From assembly GCA_003244035.1 (NCBI GenBank), contig QHBV01000223.1, positions 1 through 22,385 of the forward strand: a stretch of 22,385 bases of DNA. The letters are read 5' to 3'. This stretch comes from Solirubrobacterales bacterium. GTDB lineage: Bacteria; Actinomycetota; Thermoleophilia; Solirubrobacterales; Solirubrobacteraceae. Below the pieces are notes generated by a model that was given only the letters and a program-made list of their open reading frames with translations, did no database searches and was not told where the DNA came from. Below, piece by piece: positions 14,358 through 21,345 of the stretch. Position numbers and translations under genes: made by a program. Numbering within the stretch: the stretch's first letter is position 1; each line of letters begins with the position of its first letter.

Positions 14358-14605
14358 GCGCAGCCGTCGGGGAGCTGAGCTTGGTGCTGACCTTTCGTCA
14401 GCTGCTTGGCGAGGGCGGACCGATCGAGGTCGGCGATCTGCTCGGCTCCCTGCGCCTCGGCGACCAGGCGCCTGAGGACCGCCCCCATCTGATCGCCAAC
14501 TTCGTCGCGAGCGTGGACGGCCGCGCGACGTTCCAGTGCGCTGCCGAGTCACGACCGCCTGGCCTGAGTAGCACTGGTGAAACGATCCGTCCGAGGTCTT
14601 CATGA
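14354..14605 (+). pseudogene. Truncated RibD C-terminal/dihydrofolate reductase-like reductase (N-terminal stub)
   Basis: Begins at GTG 14354-14356, overlapping the upstream stop by 4 bases. Residues 13-61 (LTFRQLLGEGGPIEVGDLL, then RPHLIANFVASVDGRATFQ) match the start of actinobacterial pyrimidine-reductase-family proteins, the NADPH-dependent RibD-C domain found in riboflavin synthesis and relatives. VASVDGRAT is the hallmark: the first strand and its Ser/Asp-Gly. Such proteins are normally about 220-260 residues, but here homology stops at about 14536. The frame then runs 23 codons into sequence antisense to a transposase remnant before a stop. The cofactor-binding and substrate-binding halves are missing, so the product should be inactive. 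Family call is moderately sure; whether it ever acted in riboflavin synthesis is unknown. Confidence 0.65.
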
Positions 14606-15511
14606 TCTTCGACTCGGGATCGGTGAAGTTGCGCTGCGCCGAGGGCTTGGGCCGAAACGGGTCGCGCCCGTCGCGCGGCTCCCGGGGCTTCTTGCCCTGC
14701 GCCTCAAGCTCCGCGCGTCTGGCGGTTTCCGCTTCGCGCGCCTCGGCCTCGAGCGCCTTCTTCGCCTGGCGGATCTTCGCCAGGCGCGTCTCACGCCGCT
14801 GCACTCCTCGGGTAGCTCACCGCCGCGGCGGTCGGGGCCGAACCGCTCGTCCTCCTCCGCATCGGTGCGCTCGGCCTCGGACAGCAGCGCGCCGACGTTC
14901 CGGCGCAGCTCGGTGATCTCGGCCTCCAGCTGGGTCTCCTTCTTGACCATCCGCTCGTAGCTCATCGCCTTGTGCCTGGAGGCGTTCGCCCGCAGCTTCG
15001 TGCCGTCCAGCGCCAGCAGCCCCAGCCTCACCAGCCTCGCCTCCTTGCACAGCCTCAGCGCCTGCACGAACAGCCCACCCAGTGCGTCCAAGTGACGCTT
15101 GCGAAACCGGGCGATCGAGCGGTAGTCAGGATGCTGGTCGGCGCACAGCATCCGCACCGCCACATCCCTGAAGGTCGCGCGCTCCACCTTGCGCGAGGAC
15201 ATCACCCCGTTCGCATAGCCGTACACCAGCAGCTTGACTATCAGCCGCGGGTCATACGGCGGATAGCCCCGCTCCTCCTCGTAGGCGGCATAGATCGCGG
15301 AAAGATCGAGCGTGCCGGACTCGACCAGGTCAGAGACGAAGTGCGCCAGATCCCCCTCCGGGATCCACTCCTGGAGCACCGGCGCCATCAACAGCACCTG
15401 CTCCGGGTCATAGGGCCGGAACGTCTTCTCCTCGCCGGCCGGGCGGCGGTCTGAGACGACCGACTCGTCCGCCTCCACCTCCACCAGCCGCTCCTGCGCC
15501 ACCGCCGTCAT
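14550..15511 (-). pseudogene. IS1182-type transposase, frameshifted and truncated
   Basis: N-terminal two-thirds of a DDE transposase of the IS1182 group. It starts best at ATG 15509-15511, which has GGGAGG 6 bases upstream; an upstream in-frame ATG (15527-15529) lacks that site. Seen: FRPYDPEQVLLMAPVLQEWI, the DUF772 region YPPYDPRLIVKLLVYGYANG to DYRSIARFRKRHLDAL, then LLALDGTKLRANAS with the first catalytic Asp. The reading frame breaks at about 14804: GELPEE continues as QRRETRLAKIRQAKKALEAE in the next frame, and a single missing base (a C in an expected GAGCTG) explains it. After SGSFHQ-like sequence and QCYSGQAVV the homology ends at about 14550; the second Asp and the Glu of the DDE triad are absent. 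I could not define terminal inverted repeats or a target duplication. Non-functional. Confidence 0.82.
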
Positions 15512-15598
15512 CGCGATCCTCCCGCTCATGTGCAGGCGAATCGTCCTAAACGTCCCGGACCAGGACGGCTCCGCGGAACCGCCCCCATGACGATGCGG
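14550..15598. mobile_element. Remnant of an IS1182-like insertion sequence
   Basis: The transposase remnant plus up to 87 bases on its 5' side (15512-15598) lie between a truncated reductase gene and the 3' end of the tRNA nucleotidyltransferase gene. The right boundary is uncertain: the flank contains CGTCCT/AGGACG and AACCGC/GCGGTT short inverted repeats but no convincing IS end. The left end is cut inside the transposase, abutting the reductase stub, so both the element's tail and the gene's tail are lost. Confidence 0.6.
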
Positions 15599-16825
15599 TT
15601 ACCGACCCACGCTCCTAGCCGCCCGCAGGGCTTCGGCCAGCTCCTGATCGCGCACCGGCGCACGGCCATCGAGCTTGGCGGCGAGGGCGGCCCGCAGCCC
15701 GCGACCGACCGCGGGCCCCTCCGGCACCCCGGCGGCGAGCAATGCGGCGCCGTCGATCTCGAGCCGGACGTGGCGAAGGCCCCCCGTCAGCCACTGCCGG
15801 GCCTGCTCGGCGGGGCCGAGCGCGCCCGCGAGCGCGACCAGCTCCGGCGGTCCCCCGGCCACGGCGCGGGCGATCTCCGAGGGTGCACTCGCGCGCGCCA
15901 GCGACGTCGCGACCTGGTCCGCGCGCGAGCCGGCTGCGAGGATCGCGTCGCGGTCCGCGGCTTCGAACGCCAGCGCTTCCAGCAGCAAGGCCAGCCTGCG
16001 CTCCTGCACGTCGCGAGCCGCCAGTGCCAGCACCAGCCGGTCACGGCGAGCGTCCCGGGGCGCCAGCGCCAGCGCCCGCCGGGCCAGCCCGACATCGTGC
16101 AGACCGAACCCGGGGTCGACCTCGGCGCCGATTCCAAGCTCTTCAAGGACTCGCAGGGCGCAGAGCGGATCGGGCTCACGCGCCAGCAGCCTCAGCTCGG
16201 CGCCGACCCGCGGGCCGCTCACCGTGCGCAGGCTGTGCCGTCGGATCGCTTCGTTCACGAGCTCCCGCGTGCACGGCTCGAGCTCGAACCCCAGCCGGCT
16301 GGCGTAGCGGACGAGCCGCAGCAGGCGGGTGGGGTCATCGGCGAAGCTGCGGTTGTGGAGCACGCGCAGCAGGCGCCTGTCCAGATCCTCGAGCGCTGAG
16401 GGTGCCGTGCTGAGCTGGCCGGCCTGCGGGCCGGCCAGCTCGACAGCTGCCGCATTGACCGTGAAGTCGCGCCGGAGGAGATCCTCATGCAGGGACGCCG
16501 GTTCGACCTCCGGCAGCGCACCAGGGCAGGGGTAGCGCTCGCGCCGGGCGCGTGCGATGTCGTAGTTGAAGCCCTCGAGCGCGACGGTGCACGTACCGAA
16601 ACGGTCGTGGCGCCGCACGTTGCCTCCCAGGGACGCCGCCAGCGCGCCCGCATCGCCATCCACCACGAGGTCCAGATCGGCGGGCTGCCCTCCCATCAGC
16701 AAATCGCGCACCGCGCCGCCGACGAGATACACGCCGGGCCGCTCGCGCAGGCGCGTAAGCAGCGGCGCCGCGGCAGGAAGCGATCGCACCTGCTCGAGCA
16801 GGGCCCTTGACCTCGGAACGTCCAC
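15599..16825 (-). CDS. CCA tRNA nucleotidyltransferase/poly(A) polymerase family protein
   Basis: Class II nucleotidyltransferase that adds or repairs the 3' CCA of tRNA, or adds A tails to RNA. The 408-residue product has the head domain motif YLVGGAVRDLLMGG (33-46) with the metal-binding DLD (50-52), then RRDFTVNAAAVEL (118-130), the LEDLDRRLLRVLH hinge and the neck motif FADDPTRLLRLVRYASRLGFELEP (161-184). The tail is Ala/Arg-rich and helical, with no recognisable HD motif. The GTG at 16823-16825 is chosen because the conserved domain begins about 30 residues later; the frame is open further upstream, antisense to the next gene. CCA-adding and poly(A) enzymes cannot be told apart with certainty here, so no symbol is given. 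It is divergent from the beta-propeller gene, with 82 bases between. Confidence 0.88.
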   Translation of the reverse strand: MDVPRSRALLEQVRSLPAAAPLLTRLRERPGVYLVGGAVRDLLMGGQPADLDLVVDGDAGALAASLGGNVRRHDRFGTCTVALEGFNYDIARARRERYPCPGALPEVEPASLHEDLLRRDFTVNAAAVELAGPQAGQLSTAPSALEDLDRRLLRVLHNRSFADDPTRLLRLVRYASRLGFELEPCTRELVNEAIRRHSLRTVSGPRVGAELRLLAREPDPLCALRVLEELGIGAEVDPGFGLHDVGLARRALALAPRDARRDRLVLALAARDVQERRLALLLEALAFEAADRDAILAAGSRADQVATSLARASAPSEIARAVAGGPPELVALAGALGPAEQARQWLTGGLRHVRLEIDGAALLAAGVPEGPAVGRGLRAALAAKLDGRAPVRDQELAEALRAARSVGR

Positions 16826-16907
16826 GCCGTCATCTTCGCGCGCCCGCCGCCGCGCGCGCGTTGCCGCCCTCGCCCGGCTCGCCTGGGCTGTCACTAGGAT
16901 GCCGGCC

Positions 16908-18251
16908 ATGCCGAGTCCCGATGAGCGGCCCTGGCTGGTGTGGGGGCTGATCGCCGTGGCGGTCGGGCTGCTCGCGCTGGGAGGGGCGGTGGCGGCCCTG
17001 CTGCTGAACACGCCCAGAAACGTTTCCCATCCAAGCCTCTCGTTCACGCACCCGAAGGCGCAGCGCCCTACGAGCCACCCCGTCGTCGACGCCTTCGAGT
17101 GGCCGCGGTATGGCTTTGACTCGGGCCGTACTCGCTTCTTCGCCGGGACGCCGGGGCTGGGCCCACCGCTTCACACCGGGTGGAGCTTCAACGACTCCGC
17201 GCTGCTCGAGTTCCCACCCGTGATCTACCAGAACACGCTCTACCTGGTCGACGACAACGGCTCGGTGAAGGCGATCGACAAGCTCGACGGCCGCGTGCTG
17301 TGGCAGCGCCGGCCCGGCACCCTCGCGGCCGCGTCGCCCGCGATCGCCGCTCCGCAGCGCCTGGTGCTCGTGCCGCTGCTCTCGACCAACCGCAACGCCG
17401 GGCAGAACCCCGGCAACGGGCGCTTTGTCGCGCTGTCGATGGCGACCGGCCGCGTGGTCTGGTCCCGCGCCGTTCCGGCGGGAACTGAGTCCTCTCCGCT
17501 CGCTTATGGCCAGCGCGTCTACTTTGGCGATCAGAGCGGCAACATGACAGCACTGCGCGCCGGCGACGGTCGCCTGCTGTGGACGTACCACGCGGCCGGC
17601 GCGGTCAAGGGCGGCCCTTCGCTGGTGGGTGGAGTCCTCTACTTCGGCGACTACGCGGGCCGCGCATACGCGCTCAACGCGGCCAACGGTCGCGAGATCT
17701 GGGCCGTGGGCACCGGCGGCAGCCACTTCGGCTTGGGCTCGGGCCAGTTCTACTCATCTCCGGCCGTCGCCTTCGGGCGGGTGTACATGGGTAACACCGA
17801 TGGGCGCGTGTACTCGTTCGCCGCCCGCACCGGTCAGCTCGCGTGGGCGACTGGCACGGGCGCGTACGTGTACGCCTCGCCGGCCGTGGCGGACATCCCG
17901 GGGCTGGGCCCGACGGTGTACGTCGGCTCCTACAGCGGCAACCTGTACGCGTTCGACGCCCAGTCGGGCACCGTACGCTGGATGCACAGCGCGGGCGGCA
18001 AGATCTCCGGCTCGGCGACGATCGTCGGCGGCGTCGTGTACTTCTCCGATCTGGCCTCGAGGACTACCCAGGGACTCGACGTTCGCACCGGCCAGCAGGT
18101 GTTCTCCTTCCCCGACGGGGCCTTCAATGCCGTGATCTGCGACTTCAACGCGATCTACCTGTCCGGCTACACGAGGCTCTACCAGTTGCTGCCGCGACGC
18201 TCGGGGGGGACGGCGCCGCGTAAGGGGTCGGCGGGAAATCCCCGCAAATAG
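16908..18251 (+). CDS. Membrane-anchored PQQ-like beta-propeller protein
   Basis: A 447-residue protein with one N-terminal transmembrane segment (about 9-33) and an outside-facing beta-propeller. The WPRYGFDSGRTRFF entry (65-78) and repeated blades follow: LYLVDDNGSVKAIDKLDGRVLW (111-132), RFVALSMATGRVVW (172-185), VYFGDQSGNMTALRAGDGRLLW (204-225), LYFGDYAGRAYALNAANGREIW (244-265), VYMGNTDGRVYSFAARTGQLAW (292-313), VYVGSYSGNLYAFDAQSGTVRW (337-358) and a weaker eighth region. The blade pattern (G-x-x-x-ALD-x-x-TG-x-x-xW) is that of PQQ/BamB-like repeats. Dehydrogenase catalytic residues and a heme domain are not seen, so a scaffold or ligand-binding role is more likely than an enzyme. ATG 16908 is preferred over ATG 16899 because AGGA lies 8 bases upstream of it. 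Confidence 0.8.
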   Translation: MPSPDERPWLVWGLIAVAVGLLALGGAVAALLLNTPRNVSHPSLSFTHPKAQRPTSHPVVDAFEWPRYGFDSGRTRFFAGTPGLGPPLHTGWSFNDSALLEFPPVIYQNTLYLVDDNGSVKAIDKLDGRVLWQRRPGTLAAASPAIAAPQRLVLVPLLSTNRNAGQNPGNGRFVALSMATGRVVWSRAVPAGTESSPLAYGQRVYFGDQSGNMTALRAGDGRLLWTYHAAGAVKGGPSLVGGVLYFGDYAGRAYALNAANGREIWAVGTGGSHFGLGSGQFYSSPAVAFGRVYMGNTDGRVYSFAARTGQLAWATGTGAYVYASPAVADIPGLGPTVYVGSYSGNLYAFDAQSGTVRWMHSAGGKISGSATIVGGVVYFSDLASRTTQGLDVRTGQQVFSFPDGAFNAVICDFNAIYLSGYTRLYQLLPRRSGGTAPRKGSAGNPRK

Positions 18252-18279
18252 CCGTGCACAAAAACAAACCTTCGGTCAG

Positions 18280-18300
18280 CTTTGCTATCATCATGAGTCT
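18280..18300 (+). promoter_or_regulatory. Possible promoter before the small zinc protein gene
   Basis: The 49 bases between 18252 and 18300 are clearly richer in A+T than their surroundings. TATCAT at 18286-18291 resembles a -10 box and would start transcription near 18298, only a few bases before the ATG at 18301, so the mRNA could be leaderless, as is common in actinobacteria. No matching -35 element and no ribosome binding site are visible. Confidence 0.3.
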
Positions 18301-18549
18301 ATGCGTTGTCGTAGTGGAAGCCATTGTCAGCAGCCGGCCGAGACCGGCCGCCGCTTCTGCGCCGAGCACGCAGCGGAGCTCGACCGCATGCGCGAGGAGC
18401 TGAAGGACGCCGCCGCCGCGCGGATCGGCCGGGGCCGGCCCAAGCGCTCGTCCACCTGCTGCCGCCCCGGATGCTACGAGCCTAGGGTCCCCCCCGCCGC
18501 GTATTGCGACCAGTGTGCCGCGGCCGGGTACGTCGAAGAGGCCGCGTAG
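18301..18549 (+). CDS. Small protein with two Cys/His zinc-knuckle-like clusters
   Basis: An 82-residue protein of unknown function. It holds two similar metal-site patterns: C3-x5-C9-x10-C20-x2-H23 near the N-terminus and C54-x3-C58-x10-C69-x2-C72 near the C-terminus, the second also with C53. They are joined by a charged helix (about 24-42) and a basic patch (RGRPKR, 44-49) that could contact DNA or RNA. The x10 spacing and the C-x2-C/H closure in both halves suggest duplication of one short zinc-binding unit. ATG 18301 has no evident ribosome binding site. The stop is in the loop of a hairpin shared with convergent hisF, 8 bases away. Coding status is supported by the Cys pattern and the AT-rich upstream gap, but it is not proven. 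Confidence 0.6.
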   Translation: MRCRSGSHCQQPAETGRRFCAEHAAELDRMREELKDAAAARIGRGRPKRSSTCCRPGCYEPRVPPAAYCDQCAAAGYVEEAA

Positions 18550-18559
18550 CAGCGGCCTC
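18538..18559. terminator. Likely bidirectional hairpin between the zinc protein gene and hisF
   Basis: A perfect 8-bp stem, GAGGCCGC (18538-18545) with GCGGCCTC (18552-18559), closes a 6-base loop. The TAG stop of the small + gene (18547-18549) is in the loop and the hisF stop (18558-18560) overlaps the right arm. Being symmetrical and placed at a convergent junction, it could end both transcripts. No T-run on either side. Confidence 0.55.
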
Positions 18560-19328
18560 ATCCTCGCGGTCGCACTGCCACCCCCGCGCCCGCGAGGTGC
18601 TGCTTGACCTCGGTGACCGTGTGGTGTCCGTAATGGAGGATCGACGCACACAGCACGGCATCGGCGCCCGCCGCGATCGCGGCCACCAGGTGGTCGAGCT
18701 GCCCAGCGCCGCCTGAGGCGATCACCGGTACATTCACGGTGCGAGCGACCGCATCGATCAGGCGCAGGTCGTAGCCGGCATTGGTGCCGTCGCGATCCAT
18801 GCTCGTCAGCAGGATCTCGCCGGCGCCCCGTTCGGCGCCCTCGCGCGCCCACGCGACCGCGTCGCGCCCGGTCGCGGTGCGACCGCCCGCCAGGAACGCC
18901 TGCCACGACGAGCCCCCATTGCCATCTCGGAGCTTGGCATCGATCGCGAGCACGACGCATTGCGCCCCGAACGTCCGCGCCAGCTCGTCGATCAGCCCGG
19001 GCCGCGCCAGTGCGGCCGAGTTGACCGATATCTTGTCCGCACCCGCGTCGAGCACCGCTTGCGCATCGGCGACCGAGCGAATCCCACCACCGATCGTGAA
19101 TGGTATGAACACGTCGTCCGCGGTCCGCCGCGCCAGCTCGACAACCGTCTCGCGCTTGTCCGAGGTCGCGGTGATGTCGAGGAACACCAGCTCGTCGGCG
19201 CCTGCCGCGTCGTAGCGGCACGCGAGCTCGACCGGATCGCCCGCGTCGCGGAGGTCTAGGAAGCCGACGCCCTTGACCACGCGCCCGGCATCGACGTCGA
19301 GGCAGGGGATCACGCGCTTGTAGTGCAC
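18558..19328 (-). CDS. hisF: Imidazole glycerol phosphate synthase, cyclase subunit
   Basis: Uses ammonia supplied by HisH to convert PRFAR into imidazole glycerol phosphate and AICAR. The 256-residue (beta/alpha)8 barrel has the two catalytic aspartates, Asp11 in IPCLDVDAGRVVKG and Asp130 in VVLAIDAK, with the phosphate-binding FTIGGGIRS (78-85) and VIASGGAGQLDHL loops. The GTG at 19326-19328 lies 6 bases after the hisA stop; no ATG is available near KRVIPCLDV. It is the last gene of the his operon and meets the small zinc-protein gene tail to tail at a hairpin. Confidence 0.97.
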   Translation of the reverse strand: MHYKRVIPCLDVDAGRVVKGVGFLDLRDAGDPVELACRYDAAGADELVFLDITATSDKRETVVELARRTADDVFIPFTIGGGIRSVADAQAVLDAGADKISVNSAALARPGLIDELARTFGAQCVVLAIDAKLRDGNGGSSWQAFLAGGRTATGRDAVAWAREGAERGAGEILLTSMDRDGTNAGYDLRLIDAVARTVNVPVIASGGAGQLDHLVAAIAAGADAVLCASILHYGHHTVTEVKQHLAGAGVAVRPRG

Positions 19329-19334
19329 CGCGGT

Positions 19335-20066
19335 CTACGCGTGCCCGTCGAGGATCGCCTGCGCCTCGCCGACGCCGAAGCGCCGCTCGTACAGCGCCTT
19401 GCCGACGATCACACCCGACATGTTCACCTGGCGCAGCGCCGCCAGCGCTCTGAGGTCATCGAGCGATGAGACCCCGCCGGAGTAGATGAAGCTTCCTCGC
19501 ACCACCCCGGCGATCCGCCTGGCGCCGTCGAGATCGGGGCCGGTGAGCATGCCATCGCGCTCGATGCTGGAGTACACGAACCGTCGCACGCCCCGCGCCG
19601 ACAGCCGCTCGATCACCGACTCGACCGGGATCTCGGTCTGCTCGGTCCATCCCGACGCCGCCAGCCGCCCGGCGCGGGCATCGACCGACACGACCACACG
19701 GCCGTCGTGCTCGGTGATCACCTCATCCAGGAAGTCGATGTCGCTGTACGCGGCGGTGCCCAGCACGGCGCGCGACGCGCCGGCGGCGATCGCATCGGAA
19801 ACCGCGGCGAGCGTGCGCAGCCCCCCGCCGACCTGCACGGGCACGTCGAGGGTGTCCGCGATCCGCGCGACGTGCTCGAGGTTCGCCGGCGTCCCGGTGC
19901 GCGCGCCGTCGAGGTCGACCACGTGCAGCGCCCGCGCGCCCGCCTGCACCCAGCGGCGCGCAGCCTGCAGCGGATCGGCGTCGTAGACCGTGCTCGCGTC
20001 GAACTTTCCCTGGGCCAGGCGCACGGCCTGGCCCGCGAGGATGTCGATCGCGGGCAGCAGGATCAT
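19335..20066 (-). CDS. hisA: ProFAR isomerase (HisA; possibly bifunctional PriA)
   Basis: Isomerises ProFAR to PRFAR in histidine synthesis. The 243-residue half-repeat barrel shows Asp8 in LLPAIDILAGQAVRL and Asp129 in VVVSVDARAG, the catalytic pair, with VQVGGGLR (78-84) and a C-terminal YSGGVSSLDDL phosphate loop. The ATG at 20064-20066 overlaps the hisH stop (ATGA), fixing the start. In many actinobacteria HisA is replaced by PriA, which also acts as TrpF; I cannot settle that here without an alignment and knowledge of whether trpF exists elsewhere in the genome. Confidence 0.95.
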   Translation of the reverse strand: MILLPAIDILAGQAVRLAQGKFDASTVYDADPLQAARRWVQAGARALHVVDLDGARTGTPANLEHVARIADTLDVPVQVGGGLRTLAAVSDAIAAGASRAVLGTAAYSDIDFLDEVITEHDGRVVVSVDARAGRLAASGWTEQTEIPVESVIERLSARGVRRFVYSSIERDGMLTGPDLDGARRIAGVVRGSFIYSGGVSSLDDLRALAALRQVNMSGVIVGKALYERRFGVGEAQAILDGHA

Positions 20067-20758
20067 GCGCGCGCCGCACGGACCGCTGCGGCACGGATCG
20101 CCTGCACCGCGGGGCGGGTGCACAGCTGCACGAAGCTCGCGAGCATCGCGAGTCCGTGCGCGGAGGATTTCTCAGGGTGGAACTGGACCCCGAGCACCGA
20201 CCCGTGAGCCACGATCGTCGCGAACCGCTCGCCGTACTCGCTCGTGCCGACCACGTCGGCGGGGTCGCGCGGGCGCGCCGTCAGCGAGTGCACGTGGTAG
20301 AACGGGCACCCGCCCGGCGGGAGCCCCGCCGTCAACGGCGACTCCTGCTCGAAGGCGACCTCGCTCCAGCCGATGTGGGGTATCCGCAGCCCGCCCGTGC
20401 GCAGCCGGCTCACCTCCCCGACGATCAGGCCGAGCCCATCGGCGGGAGCGAGCTCGTCGGAGCGCTCGAACAGGAGCTGCATGCCCAGGCAGATGCCGAG
20501 CGTAGGCGTCCCCTGCGATGCGCGCTCGCGGATCAACTCGGCGAGGCCGAGCTCGACGAGGTTGTCCATCGCCAGTGGAAATGCCCCGACTCCGGGGACC
20601 ACGAGGCCGTCGGCGACGCGCAACACGTCGTGATCGCGCGTGGTGCAGACACGGGCGCCGACGTGCTCGAGCGCCTTGTGCACCGAGCGGCGGTTACCCA
20701 TCCCGTAGTCGACGACGGCGATCAGCGGCGCCGCGCTCATGCCCGCATCCGTATTCAC
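20063..20758 (-). CDS. hisH: Imidazole glycerol phosphate synthase, glutaminase subunit
   Basis: Class I glutamine amidotransferase that hydrolyses glutamine and passes ammonia to HisF. With the start used here the product is 231 residues. The triad is Cys90 in LGICLGMQLLFE, His194 and Glu196 in GVQFHPEKSS; VVDYGMGNRRSV opens the domain and VVPGVGAFP (53-61) carries the oxyanion-strand motif. The GTG at 20756-20758 is chosen because it overlaps the hisB stop as GTGA and has AAGGGG 6 bases upstream. An in-frame ATG at 20738-20740, lacking a clear ribosome binding site, would give 225 residues and is the main alternative. Confidence 0.95.
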   Translation of the reverse strand: MNTDAGMSAAPLIAVVDYGMGNRRSVHKALEHVGARVCTTRDHDVLRVADGLVVPGVGAFPLAMDNLVELGLAELIRERASQGTPTLGICLGMQLLFERSDELAPADGLGLIVGEVSRLRTGGLRIPHIGWSEVAFEQESPLTAGLPPGGCPFYHVHSLTARPRDPADVVGTSEYGERFATIVAHGSVLGVQFHPEKSSAHGLAMLASFVQLCTRPAVQAIRAAAVRAARA

Positions 20759-21345
20759 ACCAGCGTCCCCTTGGTGCTGGGAACTCCGGCCTGCGCCGGA
20801 TCGAGCGCGACCGCGTCGCACAGCGCGCGCGCGAGCGCCTTGAACGCAGCCTCGATCACGTGGTGGGCGTTCGTGCCCGCCTCGACGGTCAGGTGCAGGG
20901 TGAGCTTTGCGTTGCTCGCCAGTGCACGGAACAGCTCCTCGGCGAGCTCGTGGTCGAAGTTGCCGATCGCCCCCGGTGCGAGCGGCGCCTGGAACACGCA
21001 CAGCCCGCGCCCGGAGATGTCGATCGCGCACGACGCCCGGGCCTCGTCCATCGGCACCGTCGCGTGGCCATAACGGGTGATCCCGGCACGGTCGCCGAGC
21101 GCGCCGTCCAGTGCCCGGCCGATGCAGATGCCGACGTCCTCGACGGTGTGGTGAGCGCCCGTCTGGAGGTCCCCGCGGGCGCTTACGTCGAGATCGAGCT
21201 GACCGTGGCGGGCGAGCAGGTCGAGCATGTGATCCAGGAAGCCCACCCCGGTCTCGCGCGTGCCCGCGCCGGAGCCGTCGAGCGCAAGGCTGACGTGTAC
21301 GTCGGTCTCCGCGGTCTTGCGCTCGAAATCGGCGGTCCGGGTCAT
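20755..21345 (-). CDS. hisB: Imidazoleglycerol-phosphate dehydratase
   Basis: Manganese enzyme that dehydrates imidazole glycerol phosphate to imidazole acetol phosphate. The 196-residue product is the single-function form, without the histidinol phosphatase domain of the enterobacterial HisB. Both metal-binding repeats are present: GAHHTVEDVGI (63-73) and NAHHVIEAAFKALARAL (159-175), with FLDHM (37-41). The ATG at 21343-21345 overlaps the hisD stop (ATGA). hisC, which sits between hisD and hisB in many actinobacteria, is absent here, so the aminotransferase must be encoded elsewhere. Confidence 0.97.
   Translation of the reverse strand: MTRTADFERKTAETDVHVSLALDGSGAGTRETGVGFLDHMLDLLARHGQLDLDVSARGDLQTGAHHTVEDVGICIGRALDGALGDRAGITRYGHATVPMDEARASCAIDISGRGLCVFQAPLAPGAIGNFDHELAEELFRALASNAKLTLHLTVEAGTNAHHVIEAAFKALARALCDAVALDPAQAGVPSTKGTLV

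Noticed and set aside
13101..14804. Long minus-strand open frame of 567 codons
   Set aside because: Only its first part (about 14550-14804) is real: it is the shifted continuation of the transposase. The rest is antisense to the reductase stub, the hypothetical gene and moeA and has low-complexity Arg/Ala/Pro composition.
15577..15600. Inverted repeat AACCGC/GCGGTT as an IS end or terminator
   Set aside because: Only 6 bp with a 12-base loop next to the tRNA nucleotidyltransferase stop; no matching second end was found and it is too weak to call.
18231..18245. Small hairpin GCGGG/CCCGC at the end of the beta-propeller gene
   Set aside because: Five-base stem inside the last codons with no T-run; not enough to call a terminator.
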